From contig CATVZP010000037.1 of assembly GCA_958348565.1 (NCBI GenBank), forward strand, positions 1 to 18,558: a DNA stretch of 18,558 nucleotides, in the 5' to 3' direction. The notes below the pieces were generated by a model, which was given only the letters and a program-made list of their open reading frames with translations, searched no databases and was not told the origin of the DNA. Source of the DNA: an uncultured Collinsella sp. Lineage in GTDB: Bacteria > Actinomycetota > Coriobacteriia > Coriobacteriales > Coriobacteriaceae. The position numbers were made by a program, and so were the translations under genes. Below, one piece after another: positions 7,093 through 14,002 of the stretch (position 1 is its first letter; each line of letters starts with the position of its first letter).

Positions 7093-7118
7093 TTACGGCG
7101 TTTTACCAAACGCCGTAA
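7093..7118 (+). terminator. hairpin directly after the hydrolase stop codon
   Basis: TTACGGCGTTT (7093-7103) and AAACGCCGTAA (7108-7118) form a perfect 11-bp stem with a TACC loop, starting at the base after the stop. No T-run follows, so it may stabilise the mRNA end or be part of the adjoining repeat island and not a full intrinsic terminator. Confidence 0.6.
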
Positions 7119-7122
7119 CCAC

Positions 7123-7247
7123 TTGACGCTGCAAGCCCGCCAGGGCGGCAATCTGCCTTTCAACTTCGGCGGCATGACCAGAAGGTCAATGCTGCCTCGT
7201 TTAAAGGCACCTTGCTCGCTCTGACGGGCTTTCACTGTCGGCGTCAA
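7123..7247. repeat. 125-bp imperfect palindrome (MITE- or REP-like intergenic element)
   Basis: The ends are TTGACGC (7123-7129) and GCGTCAA (7241-7247). Internal blocks also pair: AAGCCCG.CAG.GCG with its partner near 7215-7232, TGCCTTT with AAAGGCA, and GGC.GCAT with ATGCTGCC, down to a tip TGACC-AGAA-GGTCA (7175-7188). The whole segment can thus fold into one long hairpin with small bulges. It has no coding signal and no transposase next to it. It looks like a non-autonomous intergenic repeat; a second copy is not present in the window. Confidence 0.6.
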
Positions 7248-7278
7248 AAAATCGGCGTTGTCTTGGCTGCCAGAAGAA

Positions 7279-7309
7279 TGATCCCTCGGGGACGGAGGAA
7301 AACGGATCA
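7279..7309 (-). repeat. short hairpin with conserved core TTCCTCCGTCCCC, copy 1
   Basis: TGATCC (7279-7284) and GGATCA (7304-7309) enclose a loop that holds TTCCTCCGTCCCC on the minus strand (7288-7300). A pyrimidine-rich TTCTTCT follows in the minus direction, so it may also end transcripts of the GntR gene. The same 13 bases occur in the hairpin at 10846-10883. Confidence 0.55.
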
Positions 7310-7364
7310 GTTTGGGCGGTGCTGGCGCCAAGGTTTAAGACCGACGTCGTCCCTTGTTGCTTTT

Positions 7365-8015
7365 CTACCAGACGGCGAACTGGGCGTTTTCTGTGTTCCA
7401 ATGGACATCGCGAACGTAGTCGCGCACGCCCGTCGCATCTCGTGCTTCGAACAACTCAAGAATATGAGCATGTTCGTCGTTGGCTTTATTGAGCAGTTTG
7501 CATGCCGTCTCCTGGTCGACGGTCTCGTAATCGCGCTTGATAAAGCAGCGCTCGAGCTGCGAGATCATATCGCGCAGACGGTCGTTGCCGCAGCGGTTGA
7601 AGTACGTCAGATGAAAGTCTCGCTGAATGTCGTCGTACTTTCGGATGAGACCGCCTTGGATCGCGAGGTCCATGGAGCCGACGAGAAATTTCAGCTGCGT
7701 AATGTCATCGTCGGTTAGGTTCGGACAGGCGAGATATGCGGCCTGCCCGTCGAGCGGCCCCATAATCTCAAAGACTTCAACGGCGTTTTGCTGATCGAAC
7801 CCACGGACGCGGAATCCGCGGCGGGGGAGATTGTCCAGGTAGCCATCGCTTGCCAGCTGGATGAGCGCTTCGCGGACCGGCGTGCGCGACACGCCCATGG
7901 CGTCGCAGATCGCTTGCTCGCTCAGCCGGTCGCCGGCCGAAAGCTCGCCGGCGTCAATACGGCTCGAAATGTAGTCGTATACGTGGTCTTTCAGGGGTCT
8001 TCTGAGCGTTTCCAT
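7365..8015 (-). CDS. GntR-family regulator with FCD ligand domain
   Basis: A 216-aa DNA-binding regulator of the FadR/FCD subfamily. The winged helix-turn-helix occupies residues about 5-72 (PLKDHVYDYISSRI, LSEQAICDAMGVSRTPVREAL, LPRRGFRV). The helical FCD domain has the usual metal-ligand residues: the Asp/His of RDFHLTYF (Asp133, His135), the His pair in DEHAHILELF (182, 184) and His205. Such proteins normally repress catabolic genes and are released by a carboxylate or amino-acid effector. It is divergent from the methylarginine hydrolase and permease genes, and the 17-bp inverted repeat at 8163-8179 fits its binding-site type, so it probably controls them. ATG at 8015 with AAGGA 10 nt upstream. 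Confidence 0.92.
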   Translation of the reverse strand: METLRRPLKDHVYDYISSRIDAGELSAGDRLSEQAICDAMGVSRTPVREALIQLASDGYLDNLPRRGFRVRGFDQQNAVEVFEIMGPLDGQAAYLACPNLTDDDITQLKFLVGSMDLAIQGGLIRKYDDIQRDFHLTYFNRCGNDRLRDMISQLERCFIKRDYETVDQETACKLLNKANDEHAHILELFEARDATGVRDYVRDVHWNTENAQFAVW

Positions 8016-8080
8016 GAGCTTATGTTCCTTAACGGTATATTTCTAAAAGTAAATACGTTTCGCTTGAATAGCTCGGTTGG

Positions 8081-8086
8081 ATTATA
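8081..8086 (-). promoter_or_regulatory. -10 box of the GntR-family regulator gene
   Basis: A perfect TATAAT on the minus strand, about 65 bp before the start codon. The -35 region is weak (GTAGCA with an 18-bp spacer, 8105-8110), so activation or a weak promoter is possible. Confidence 0.45.
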
Positions 8087-8162
8087 GAACGACCAGCTAA
8101 ATCGTGCTACTTTGCGCCGATAAGCAAGAATACGCTTAACGAAGAATATCTACCGTTCATGA

Positions 8163-8179
8163 TTGTATACAATATACAA
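8163..8179. promoter_or_regulatory. likely GntR operator in the divergent gap
   Basis: TTGTATA, a CAA spacer and TATACAA form a perfect 17-bp inverted repeat; it also contains the palindrome TTGTATACAA, close to the t.GT..AC.a type of FadR/FCD regulators. It overlaps a possible -10 box (TACAAT, 8168-8173) for ddaH, so binding there would block the catabolic unit. Confidence 0.7.
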
Positions 8180-8270
8180 AACAGGAAAACCGCCCTAAGA
8201 TAAAGCCATCGAAAGGAAGGCGGGCGCGAAGAAGTCCCGCTCTCTGCTAGGAGATCCAAGGAGGATCATC

Positions 8271-9047
8271 ATGACCAAGTTCAGCCACGTCATCATCCGC
8301 CGTCCCGGCAAGTCCCTGAGCAATGGCATCACGAGTGCCCCCGAGCTTGGCCAGCCCATCTACGAGCGCGCCATCGAGGAGCACTACGATTACGAGCATG
8401 CGCTCGAGCAGTGCGGCGTGGATGTCTCGGTGCTGCCCGCCCTCGAGCAGTATCCTGACAGCTGCTTCGTCGAAGATCCGGCCGTTATCACTCGCTGCGG
8501 CGCCATCATTACCAACCCCGGCGCCGATAGCCGCAACGGCGAGAAGGACGAGATCGAGCCGGCCGTCCGTCGCTTCTTTGACGACGAGCATGTCAAGCAC
8601 ATCGTTTCTCCGGGCACGCTCGACGGCGGCGACGTCATGATGGTCGGCGACCATTTCTACGTCGGTCGCTCCGCTCGCACCAACGAAGAGGGCATCCGCC
8701 AGTTCTGTGAGATTCTCGAGGGCTGGGGCCTCGAGGGTTCTGAGGTTCCGCTGGAGGAGGTCCTGCACCTCAAGACGGGCGTCAACTACATCGAGGACAA
8801 CAACATGCTCGTCTCTGGTGAGTTCATCGATAAGCCCGACTTTGCCCAGTACAACAAGATCGTCGTGCCCGAGGACGAGGCGTACGGCGCCAACTGCATC
8901 TGGGTCAACGGTACGGTCATCGTTGCCGAGGGCTATCCGACTGTGCTCAAGGCCGTGCAGGATCTGGGCTACAAGACACTCGTCGTTGACACCTCCGAGT
9001 ATCGCAAGGTCGACGGCGGCCTTTCTTGCCTGTCGCTGCGCTTCTAA
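8271..9047 (+). CDS. ddaH: dimethylarginine dimethylaminohydrolase
   Basis: A 258-aa enzyme of the amidinotransferase/guanidine-modifying superfamily, which hydrolyses N-omega-methylated arginine to citrulline and (di)methylamine. It aligns along its whole length with what I know of Pseudomonas aeruginosa DDAH (254 aa). Shared segments are FVEDP (66-70), PGTLDGGDVMMVGDHFY, SARTNEEG, VLHLKTG with catalytic His166, NCIWVN, and the C-terminal VDTSEYRKVDGGLSCLSLRF with nucleophile Cys253. Asp118 (TLDGGD) stands where the Pseudomonas enzyme has Glu. AAGGAGG lies 6 nt before the ATG. The next gene is an arginine/ornithine-type permease, which fits uptake and breakdown of methylarginines. A related agmatine or arginine deiminase activity is less likely given the C-terminus. 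Confidence 0.93.
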   Translation: MTKFSHVIIRRPGKSLSNGITSAPELGQPIYERAIEEHYDYEHALEQCGVDVSVLPALEQYPDSCFVEDPAVITRCGAIITNPGADSRNGEKDEIEPAVRRFFDDEHVKHIVSPGTLDGGDVMMVGDHFYVGRSARTNEEGIRQFCEILEGWGLEGSEVPLEEVLHLKTGVNYIEDNNMLVSGEFIDKPDFAQYNKIVVPEDEAYGANCIWVNGTVIVAEGYPTVLKAVQDLGYKTLVVDTSEYRKVDGGLSCLSLRF

Positions 9048-9082
9048 CGCGATAGCTGTAACAGTCTGATGATCGCTTGACC

Positions 9083-9125
9083 GATGGCCCGGCACCCGAT
9101 TCGGGACGTCCGGGCCATCTTTCGT
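9083..9125 (+). terminator. terminator or attenuating hairpin between ddaH and the permease gene
   Basis: GATGGCCCGG (9083-9092) and CCGGGCCATC (9110-9119) make a perfect 10-bp stem with a 17-nt loop, followed by TTTCGTT. The T-run is short, so some transcripts probably continue into the permease gene, giving unequal expression in one operon. Confidence 0.7.
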
Positions 9126-9156
9126 TCGATCACATGATGAAGGAGGTGCACATACA

Positions 9157-10620
9157 ATGGCCTCTAAAGCTCAAAATGAAGAGATTATCGACCCTAATGG
9201 CCTAGATCTCTTTCGTCTGACCATGATGGCCATCACTGCGAGTATTTGCGGCGGTATCTTTTCTCTTGCCGGTGATATGGCGGCAGGGGGAGCCAATACC
9301 GGTGCAGTTATCGTCTCGTGGGGAATTTGCTTCATTGGCGTCTTTGCGCTGATGATGGTGTTCAACGGTTTGTCTCAGGCTCGTCCCGACCTGACGGGCG
9401 GCATCTATGCATACGCTGCTGCCGGCTTTGGCGATTACATTGGATTTAACTCCGCTTGGGGCTACTGGATCAGCGCGTGCCTTTCCAACGTGAGTTTTGC
9501 GCTCTTGCTGTTTAGCGCGCTGGGCTATTTCTTCCCCGCGTTTGGCACGGGCAACAATCTGCTTTCCATCATCTGTGCCAGCGTATTTCTGTGGTTCCTT
9601 ACCGCTCTTGTGCTTCGTGGCGTCAAGGAGGCCGCGGGCATTAACACAATCGTCACGTTGGCGAAGTTGGTGCCGCTGGGCCTCTTCGTGCTGAGCATTG
9701 TGCTTCTGGGTAAGTTCAACGTCGAGATCTTTATGGACAACTTCTGGGGAGAGCCGGCTGGTCCTGGGTTTGGCGAGCAGGTTGTCTCGACCATGATTGC
9801 CCTTGTCTGGGTATTCACGGGCATCGAGGGTGCTGTCGTCATCTCGGGCCGTGCAAAGTATGTGCGCGACGTCGGTCGCTCGACGGCGCTTGGATTTGCA
9901 GCCGTGTTCACACTGTATCTGATTATCTCGATGCTGTCGCTTGGCATTATGCCGCGCGAGGAAATGGCGCAGCTCGCGACGCCCTCCATGGCCGGAATTC
10001 TCGAGTGCGCAATCGGTCCGCTTGGCGCTGCCATCGTAAACCTTGGCGTAATTCTCTCGCTGGTCGGCGCAATGCTGGGCTACGTTATCATTGCATCCGA
10101 GACACCGTTTGAGGCGGCGCGCCAGGGCTCCTTCCCGCTGGCGTTTGCCAAGACGAACAAGCATGATGCCCCGGTGGTAACGATTCTCGTGAGCTCCGGT
10201 ATCACACAGCTCTTCTTGATCGTGTCGTATTTGGCGGCGAGCACCTATCAGTTCTTCTATAGCTGCGCGGTCAACACGATTCTGGTTCCGTATGTCTGCT
10301 CGGCTGCCTATTACATGATGATTGGTTGGAAGAACGAGCATTTGGACGGGCCACACGCGCCGAGCGTCGGCAAAGCACGCTTCTTCGGTACGCTCGGCTT
10401 TATCTACACGCTGTTCCTGGTGTGGTCGACGGGCCTCCAGGGTGTCATGATCACGACGATCCTTTTTGCCCCGGCCATCCCCGTCTATATTGCGGGTGAG
10501 CGAGGCCGCGGCAAGCAGGTGCTTCCGCATCTGCACGACAAGCTAATCGCAGCAGTGGTTATTGTCGTGGCAGTCATCTCGTTGTATCTGCACTTTGCCG
10601 GCATCGCGCCGATCGTCTAA
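9157..10620 (+). CDS. APC-family amino-acid permease, arginine/ornithine antiporter-like
   Basis: A 487-aa membrane protein with about 12-13 hydrophobic helices, of the basic amino acid/polyamine antiporter family (ArcD/LysI-like). Typical segments are the first helix GLDLFRLTMMAITASICGGIFSLAGD, ARPDLTGGIYAYAAAGFGDYIGFNSAWGYWISA, the helix-6 region VWVFTGIEGAVVISGRAK, and SETPFEAARQGSFPLAFAKTNK. Members exchange arginine for ornithine or a similar pair. Next to ddaH, the likely cargo is methylated arginine or arginine inward with citrulline or ornithine outward, but this is inference. The ATG is preceded by AAGGAGGTG. It shares the direction and probably the promoter of ddaH, 109 bp after it, with an intervening hairpin. 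Confidence 0.9.
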   Translation: MASKAQNEEIIDPNGLDLFRLTMMAITASICGGIFSLAGDMAAGGANTGAVIVSWGICFIGVFALMMVFNGLSQARPDLTGGIYAYAAAGFGDYIGFNSAWGYWISACLSNVSFALLLFSALGYFFPAFGTGNNLLSIICASVFLWFLTALVLRGVKEAAGINTIVTLAKLVPLGLFVLSIVLLGKFNVEIFMDNFWGEPAGPGFGEQVVSTMIALVWVFTGIEGAVVISGRAKYVRDVGRSTALGFAAVFTLYLIISMLSLGIMPREEMAQLATPSMAGILECAIGPLGAAIVNLGVILSLVGAMLGYVIIASETPFEAARQGSFPLAFAKTNKHDAPVVTILVSSGITQLFLIVSYLAASTYQFFYSCAVNTILVPYVCSAAYYMMIGWKNEHLDGPHAPSVGKARFFGTLGFIYTLFLVWSTGLQGVMITTILFAPAIPVYIAGERGRGKQVLPHLHDKLIAAVVIVVAVISLYLHFAGIAPIV

Positions 10621-10773
10621 GGCTATGGCGAGCTTCATTGCTTGGTAGGCCGGCGGGCATCGCTTATCGGCGCTGCTTGGCATTCCTTAACTGATGTGGG
10701 TCTCTATTACGTGCCTTTGTGAGCGCCCACCAAGCCTGCGCAGGTGACATTTGTTGCCAGCGCGGGCTTTTGC

Positions 10774-10839
10774 AGTTGCGGTGAAATAGTTCCTGTTTTG
10801 CTGGTTAAAGCATTAAACAGGAACTGTTCCATCGCAACT
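10774..10839. repeat. palindromic intergenic repeat, copy A
   Basis: Arms of 25 bp (10774-10798 and 10815-10839), beginning AGTTGCGGTG and ending CGCAACT, pair at 22 of 25 positions. The 16-nt apex contains a further small stem TGCT/AGCA. TTGTTTT follows on the plus strand, so it can serve as a terminator for the permease gene. A second copy, with a nearly identical left arm, is at 15215-15281. Confidence 0.8.
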
Positions 10840-10845
10840 TGTTTT

Positions 10846-10883
10846 GATTCGCTGGGGGACGGAGGAAGCGGCGATCTGGAATC
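10846..10883 (-). repeat. short hairpin with conserved core TTCCTCCGTCCCC, copy 2
   Basis: On the minus strand GATTC (10879-10883) pairs with GAATC (10846-10850), and CGCT with AGCG closes directly around the core TTCCTCCGTCCCC (10855-10867). The core is identical to the one at 7288-7300, although the stem bases differ. It abuts the palindromic repeat at 10774-10839. Confidence 0.5.
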
Positions 10884-11078
10884 CACCTGCACAGTCGCTC
10901 CGCATCCCGTCCGTTGGCGCAAGTGGTGCCAAATGTAATCTGCCCCCCTTGCACGCTTGTCCTCCTTGCAGCAATCTGTTGGTTGAACGTCGTTATGTGC
11001 TTGCAGCTTCTGGGCAAGCCGTCTCGCAGCAAAGTAGACTAGATGGCCATTTCAAAAAGCCTACTCAGAGGAGGAGCC

Positions 11079-11399
11079 ATGCTTGAGGGTACGTATGTGG
11101 TTTCGGCCCAGACGCCGGTGGGGAGTAAACGCGGCGAGGTGGCGTTTTCACATGGGGTGGACGGCGCGCTCAGGGCAGTACTAAACGTCAGGGGTCTCAA
11201 TATCGCTCTCTCGAGTGCCCGCGCTGAGGGCGATTTCTTTGAGCTCTCGGGTACCATCTCCCACGTCTTGATGGGCAAGGCTCCCTTTACATGCACGGGG
11301 TCGGTCGAGGGTGATCGACTCACCGCTACTGCGCGGTCGGGTTCCGTTTCGATCTCTCTGAGCGGTATGCGCAAAGAGCTTTCGGGGCGCACCGCATAA
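11079..11399 (+). CDS. small beta-rich protein of unknown function
   Basis: A 106-aa protein without signal peptide or membrane segment. It is predicted by eye to be all beta: alternating hydrophobic strands such as GTYVVSAQTPVGSKRGEVAF, ALRAVLNVRG, DFFELSGTISHVL, APFTCTGSVEGDRLTATAR and GSVSISLSGMR. The repeated pattern of strand, short turn, then ..G.V.GD.L.. resembles small single-domain beta-barrel or lipocalin-like proteins sometimes found as stand-alone copies. I recognise no catalytic motif. The ATG at 11079 with GAGGAGG 4 nt upstream is preferred over an in-frame ATG 36 nt earlier. It lies 121 bp before feoB in the same direction; feoB seems to have its own control region, so a link to iron is unproven. 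Confidence 0.75.
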   Translation: MLEGTYVVSAQTPVGSKRGEVAFSHGVDGALRAVLNVRGLNIALSSARAEGDFFELSGTISHVLMGKAPFTCTGSVEGDRLTATARSGSVSISLSGMRKELSGRTA

Positions 11400-11469
11400 A
11401 GTTTGTGCAGGTAAACATCGGTATTTGACTTTATAAAACAGTTCAGAGCGTTATCATTTGTCGTTACGA

Positions 11470-11498
11470 GTTGGTTAGCCCCGGTAAACGGTTAACCG
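11470..11498. promoter_or_regulatory. candidate metal-responsive control site before feoB
   Basis: GTTGGTTAGCC (11470-11480) matches nine of ten positions in the left half of the DtxR/IdeR box, but the right half matches poorly. A perfect palindrome CGGTTAACCG follows at 11489-11498. Together they could form an iron-repressor site just ahead of the feoB ribosome site. A TTGACT at 11425-11430 may be the -35, but no -10 lies at the usual distance. Confidence 0.3.
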
Positions 11499-11520
11499 CG
11501 TCTAACGAAAGGATGAGCGC

Positions 11521-13881
11521 GTGAGACTCGATACACTCGAGATTGGAAAGGACGCCGTTGTCGCATCGGTGACATCGGATGACCAAGCACTCCGACAGCA
11601 TATTTTGGACATGGGCTTAACACCGGGCACCGAAGTCACCATGATGAAGCACGCCCCCATGGGCGACCCGCTCGAGATTCGCCTGCGTGGCTACGAGTTG
11701 ACGCTGCGCAAGGACGATGCCGCCCGCATTGAGCTCGTAGATGTCCACGACACAGATACGGGTCCGCGCGCTAACGCCGCAATCGGCACGACGGAGCACC
11801 CGGCACTCGGCGAGGGGACGTATTCGCCCCGTGCTGCCAAGACGGCCGTGCCCGAGGGCGCACCGCTTCATTTTGCCCTCGCCGGCAACCAAAACTGCGG
11901 TAAGACCACGCTGTTCAACCAGCTGACGGGCTCCAACCAGCACGTCGGCAACTTTCCCGGCGTGACGGTCGACCGCAAGGACGGCACTATCCGTAACCAT
12001 CCCGAGGCGAGCGTTACCGACCTGCCCGGTATTTACTCCCTGTCGCCGTACACAGGCGAAGAGGTCGTGAGCCGTCAGTTCATCCTCGACGAGCGCCCGG
12101 ACGCCATCATCGATATCATCGACGCCACCAACATTGAGCGCAATCTGTACCTGACGCTGCAGCTTATGGAGCTCGACCGCCCCATGGTCATCGCGCTCAA
12201 CATGATGGACGAGGTGACGACCAACGGCGGCGCCATTGACGTCAACCTGCTCGAGAGTCTGTTGGGCGTGCCGGTCGTCCCCATTAGCGCTGCCCGCAAC
12301 GAGGGTATCGGCGAGCTGGTGGACCATGCCTTGCATGTGGCGCGTTTCCGCGAGCGTCCCGGCCGCTTGGACTTCTGCGCACCTGATGGCCCAGACGGCG
12401 GCGCACTGCATCGCTGCATCCACGGCATCGCCAACCTCATCGAGGACCATGCCGCGACGGCGCACATTCCCGTGCGTTTTGCGGCGACCAAGCTGGTTGA
12501 GGGCGACGAGCTGGTGACCGAGTCGCTTCACCTGGATCGCAACGAGCTCGACGCCATCGAGCACATCATTACCCAGATGGAGGGCGAGGCCGGCACCGAC
12601 CGCCTGTCCGCGCTGGCCGATATGCGCTTTAGCTTTATCGGCGACGTGTGTGGGCGTTGCGTCGTCAAGCCGCACGAGAGCCGCGAGCACGTGCGCTCCG
12701 TCAAGATCGACCGCATCCTGACAGGTCGTTACACAGCCATTCCGACGTTCCTGGTGATCATGGGCCTCGTCTTTTGGCTGACGTTTGGCGTGATCGGCGC
12801 GGCGTTGCAGGGACTCATGGAGGATGGCATCGCTGCCGTCATCGCCTCGGCCGATGCGGGCCTCAAGGCGTTCGACACCAACGACGTGGTGCGCTCGCTG
12901 GCTGTCGACGGCGTGCTTACGGGTGTGGGCAGCGTGCTGACCTTCCTACCGATTATCGTCGTGCTCTTCTTGTTCCTCTCCATTCTGGAAGACTCGGGCT
13001 ACATGGCGCGCGTGGCCTTTGTCATGGATAAGGTGCTGCGTCGTTTTGGCCTGTCGGGCCGCAGCTTTGTGCCCATGCTCGTCGGTTTTGGCTGCACCGT
13101 GCCGGCTATCATGTCGACCCGTACGCTCCCATCCGAGCACGACCGCAAGATGACGGTCATGCTCACGCCGTTCATGAGCTGCTCGGCCAAGTTGCCGGTC
13201 TACGGCCTGCTGTGCGGGGCGTTTTTCCCGCAGGCGACGGTTCCCGCCATGGTCTCGCTCTATCTGATTGGCATTGCGGTCGGTTGTATCGCGGCTTTGG
13301 TGCTCAACCGCACGGCATTTAAGGGCGACCCGGTGCCGTTTATCATGGAGCTTCCCAACTACCGCCTGCCGAGCGTCAAGACGACAGTGATGCTGGCATG
13401 GGATAAGGCCAAGGACTTTATTACCAAGGCCTTTACCATTATCTTTGCCGCTACCGTGGTCATCTGGTTCCTTCAGACGTTCGACATTCGCTTTAATGTG
13501 GTCGCCGATCAGTCGCAAAGCCTGCTTGCGGGCCTCGGCAGCATCATCGCGCCGGCGCTGGCGCCGCTTGGGTTTGGCGACTGGCGTGCGTCCACGGCGC
13601 TCGTCACCGGACTTATCGCCAAGGAGAGCGTCATATCGACGCTCACGGTGCTTTTGGGCGCGACCTCGCCCGCGGCACTGTCGACCATGTTTTCGCCGTT
13701 TACTGCCTATGTGTTTCTGGTCTTTACGCTGCTGTATCCGCCCTGCGTGGCTGCCATCGGCGCCGTCAAGAGCGAGCTGGGCGCGCGCTACGCCGTTGCC
13801 GTGTTCGCGTTTCAGGTGGCAGTCGCCTGGATCGTGGCGTTTGTCGTGCATTCGGCGGGCATGTTGCTGGGGTTGGCTTAG
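11521..13881 (+). CDS. feoB: Fe2+ transporter FeoB with fused FeoA domain
   Basis: A 786-aa inner-membrane ferrous iron transporter. Residues 1-75 are a FeoA SH3-like domain (LRQHILDMGLTPGTEVTMM, LEIRLRGYELTLR), then a linker of about 37 residues. The G domain follows: G1 GNQNCGKT (122-129), switch region HVGNFPGVTVDRKDG, G3 DLPG (167-170), G4 NMMD (227-230) and G5 near PISAARNEGI. From about residue 400 the membrane part contains both gate-type motifs, VGFGCTVPAIMSTRTL and SCSAKLPVYGLL, and a third core region STALVTGLIAKESVISTL. GTG start at 11521 with AAAGGA 7 nt upstream. FeoA is usually a separate small gene; the fusion replaces it here. A GTP-driven import of Fe2+ in low-oxygen conditions fits a gut anaerobe. 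Confidence 0.97.
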   Translation: MRLDTLEIGKDAVVASVTSDDQALRQHILDMGLTPGTEVTMMKHAPMGDPLEIRLRGYELTLRKDDAARIELVDVHDTDTGPRANAAIGTTEHPALGEGTYSPRAAKTAVPEGAPLHFALAGNQNCGKTTLFNQLTGSNQHVGNFPGVTVDRKDGTIRNHPEASVTDLPGIYSLSPYTGEEVVSRQFILDERPDAIIDIIDATNIERNLYLTLQLMELDRPMVIALNMMDEVTTNGGAIDVNLLESLLGVPVVPISAARNEGIGELVDHALHVARFRERPGRLDFCAPDGPDGGALHRCIHGIANLIEDHAATAHIPVRFAATKLVEGDELVTESLHLDRNELDAIEHIITQMEGEAGTDRLSALADMRFSFIGDVCGRCVVKPHESREHVRSVKIDRILTGRYTAIPTFLVIMGLVFWLTFGVIGAALQGLMEDGIAAVIASADAGLKAFDTNDVVRSLAVDGVLTGVGSVLTFLPIIVVLFLFLSILEDSGYMARVAFVMDKVLRRFGLSGRSFVPMLVGFGCTVPAIMSTRTLPSEHDRKMTVMLTPFMSCSAKLPVYGLLCGAFFPQATVPAMVSLYLIGIAVGCIAALVLNRTAFKGDPVPFIMELPNYRLPSVKTTVMLAWDKAKDFITKAFTIIFAATVVIWFLQTFDIRFNVVADQSQSLLAGLGSIIAPALAPLGFGDWRASTALVTGLIAKESVISTLTVLLGATSPAALSTMFSPFTAYVFLVFTLLYPPCVAAIGAVKSELGARYAVAVFAFQVAVAWIVAFVVHSAGMLLGLA

Positions 13882-13922
13882 TTATGTATTGACGGCGCAA
13901 CCTCTGTGTATCGAATTGTTTT

Positions 13923-13957
13923 CGGCCCTGCATCTGTTGCTGACGGATGCGGGGCCG
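13923..13957 (+). terminator. feoB terminator hairpin
   Basis: A 14-bp stem (13923-13936 with 13944-13957) with a 7-nt loop. Its two imperfect positions are U-G pairs in plus-strand RNA, which supports function in the feoB direction. The T-run is poor (TTGCTATAT). It overlaps the promoter of the next gene. Confidence 0.75.
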
Positions 13958-13969
13958 TTGCTATATAAT
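13940..13969 (+). promoter_or_regulatory. promoter of the SotB-like exporter gene
   Basis: A perfect -10 TATAAT (13964-13969) with CTGACG (13940-13945) 18 bp upstream, inside the right half of the feoB terminator hairpin. The expected leader is under 30 nt. Confidence 0.6.
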
Positions 13970-14002
13970 CGCCTCCACTCAAAATGATTGGAGACGTTAT
14001 AT

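Larger units (their letters stand above)
10621..11078. other. 458-bp intergenic stretch with two repeat elements
   Basis: Positions 10621-10773 hold no gene or clear hairpin that I can support. They are followed by a palindromic repeat (10774-10839) and a core-sharing hairpin (10846-10883). From 10884 to 11078 I see only a short stem TTGGC..GCCAA near 10915-10933 and the ribosome site of the next gene. The short open frames here have no homology signal or ribosome site and look spurious. Confidence 0.6.

Noticed and set aside
7212..7718. Plus-strand open frame running from the repeat island into the GntR gene
   Set aside because: Its second half is antisense to the regulator and its first half is palindromic repeat sequence.
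9202..10536. Minus-strand open frame (444 codons) opposite the permease
   Set aside because: His/Arg/Asp-rich shadow translation typical of high-GC genes; the plus-strand permease has clear helices and family motifs.
10774..10883. CRISPR array or phage attachment site
   Set aside because: The repeated units are single palindromes far apart, with no regular spacers, cas genes, integrase or tRNA.
12946..13851. Minus-strand open frame (301 codons) opposite feoB
   Set aside because: Charged, low-information product antisense to the FeoB membrane domain, with no ribosome site.
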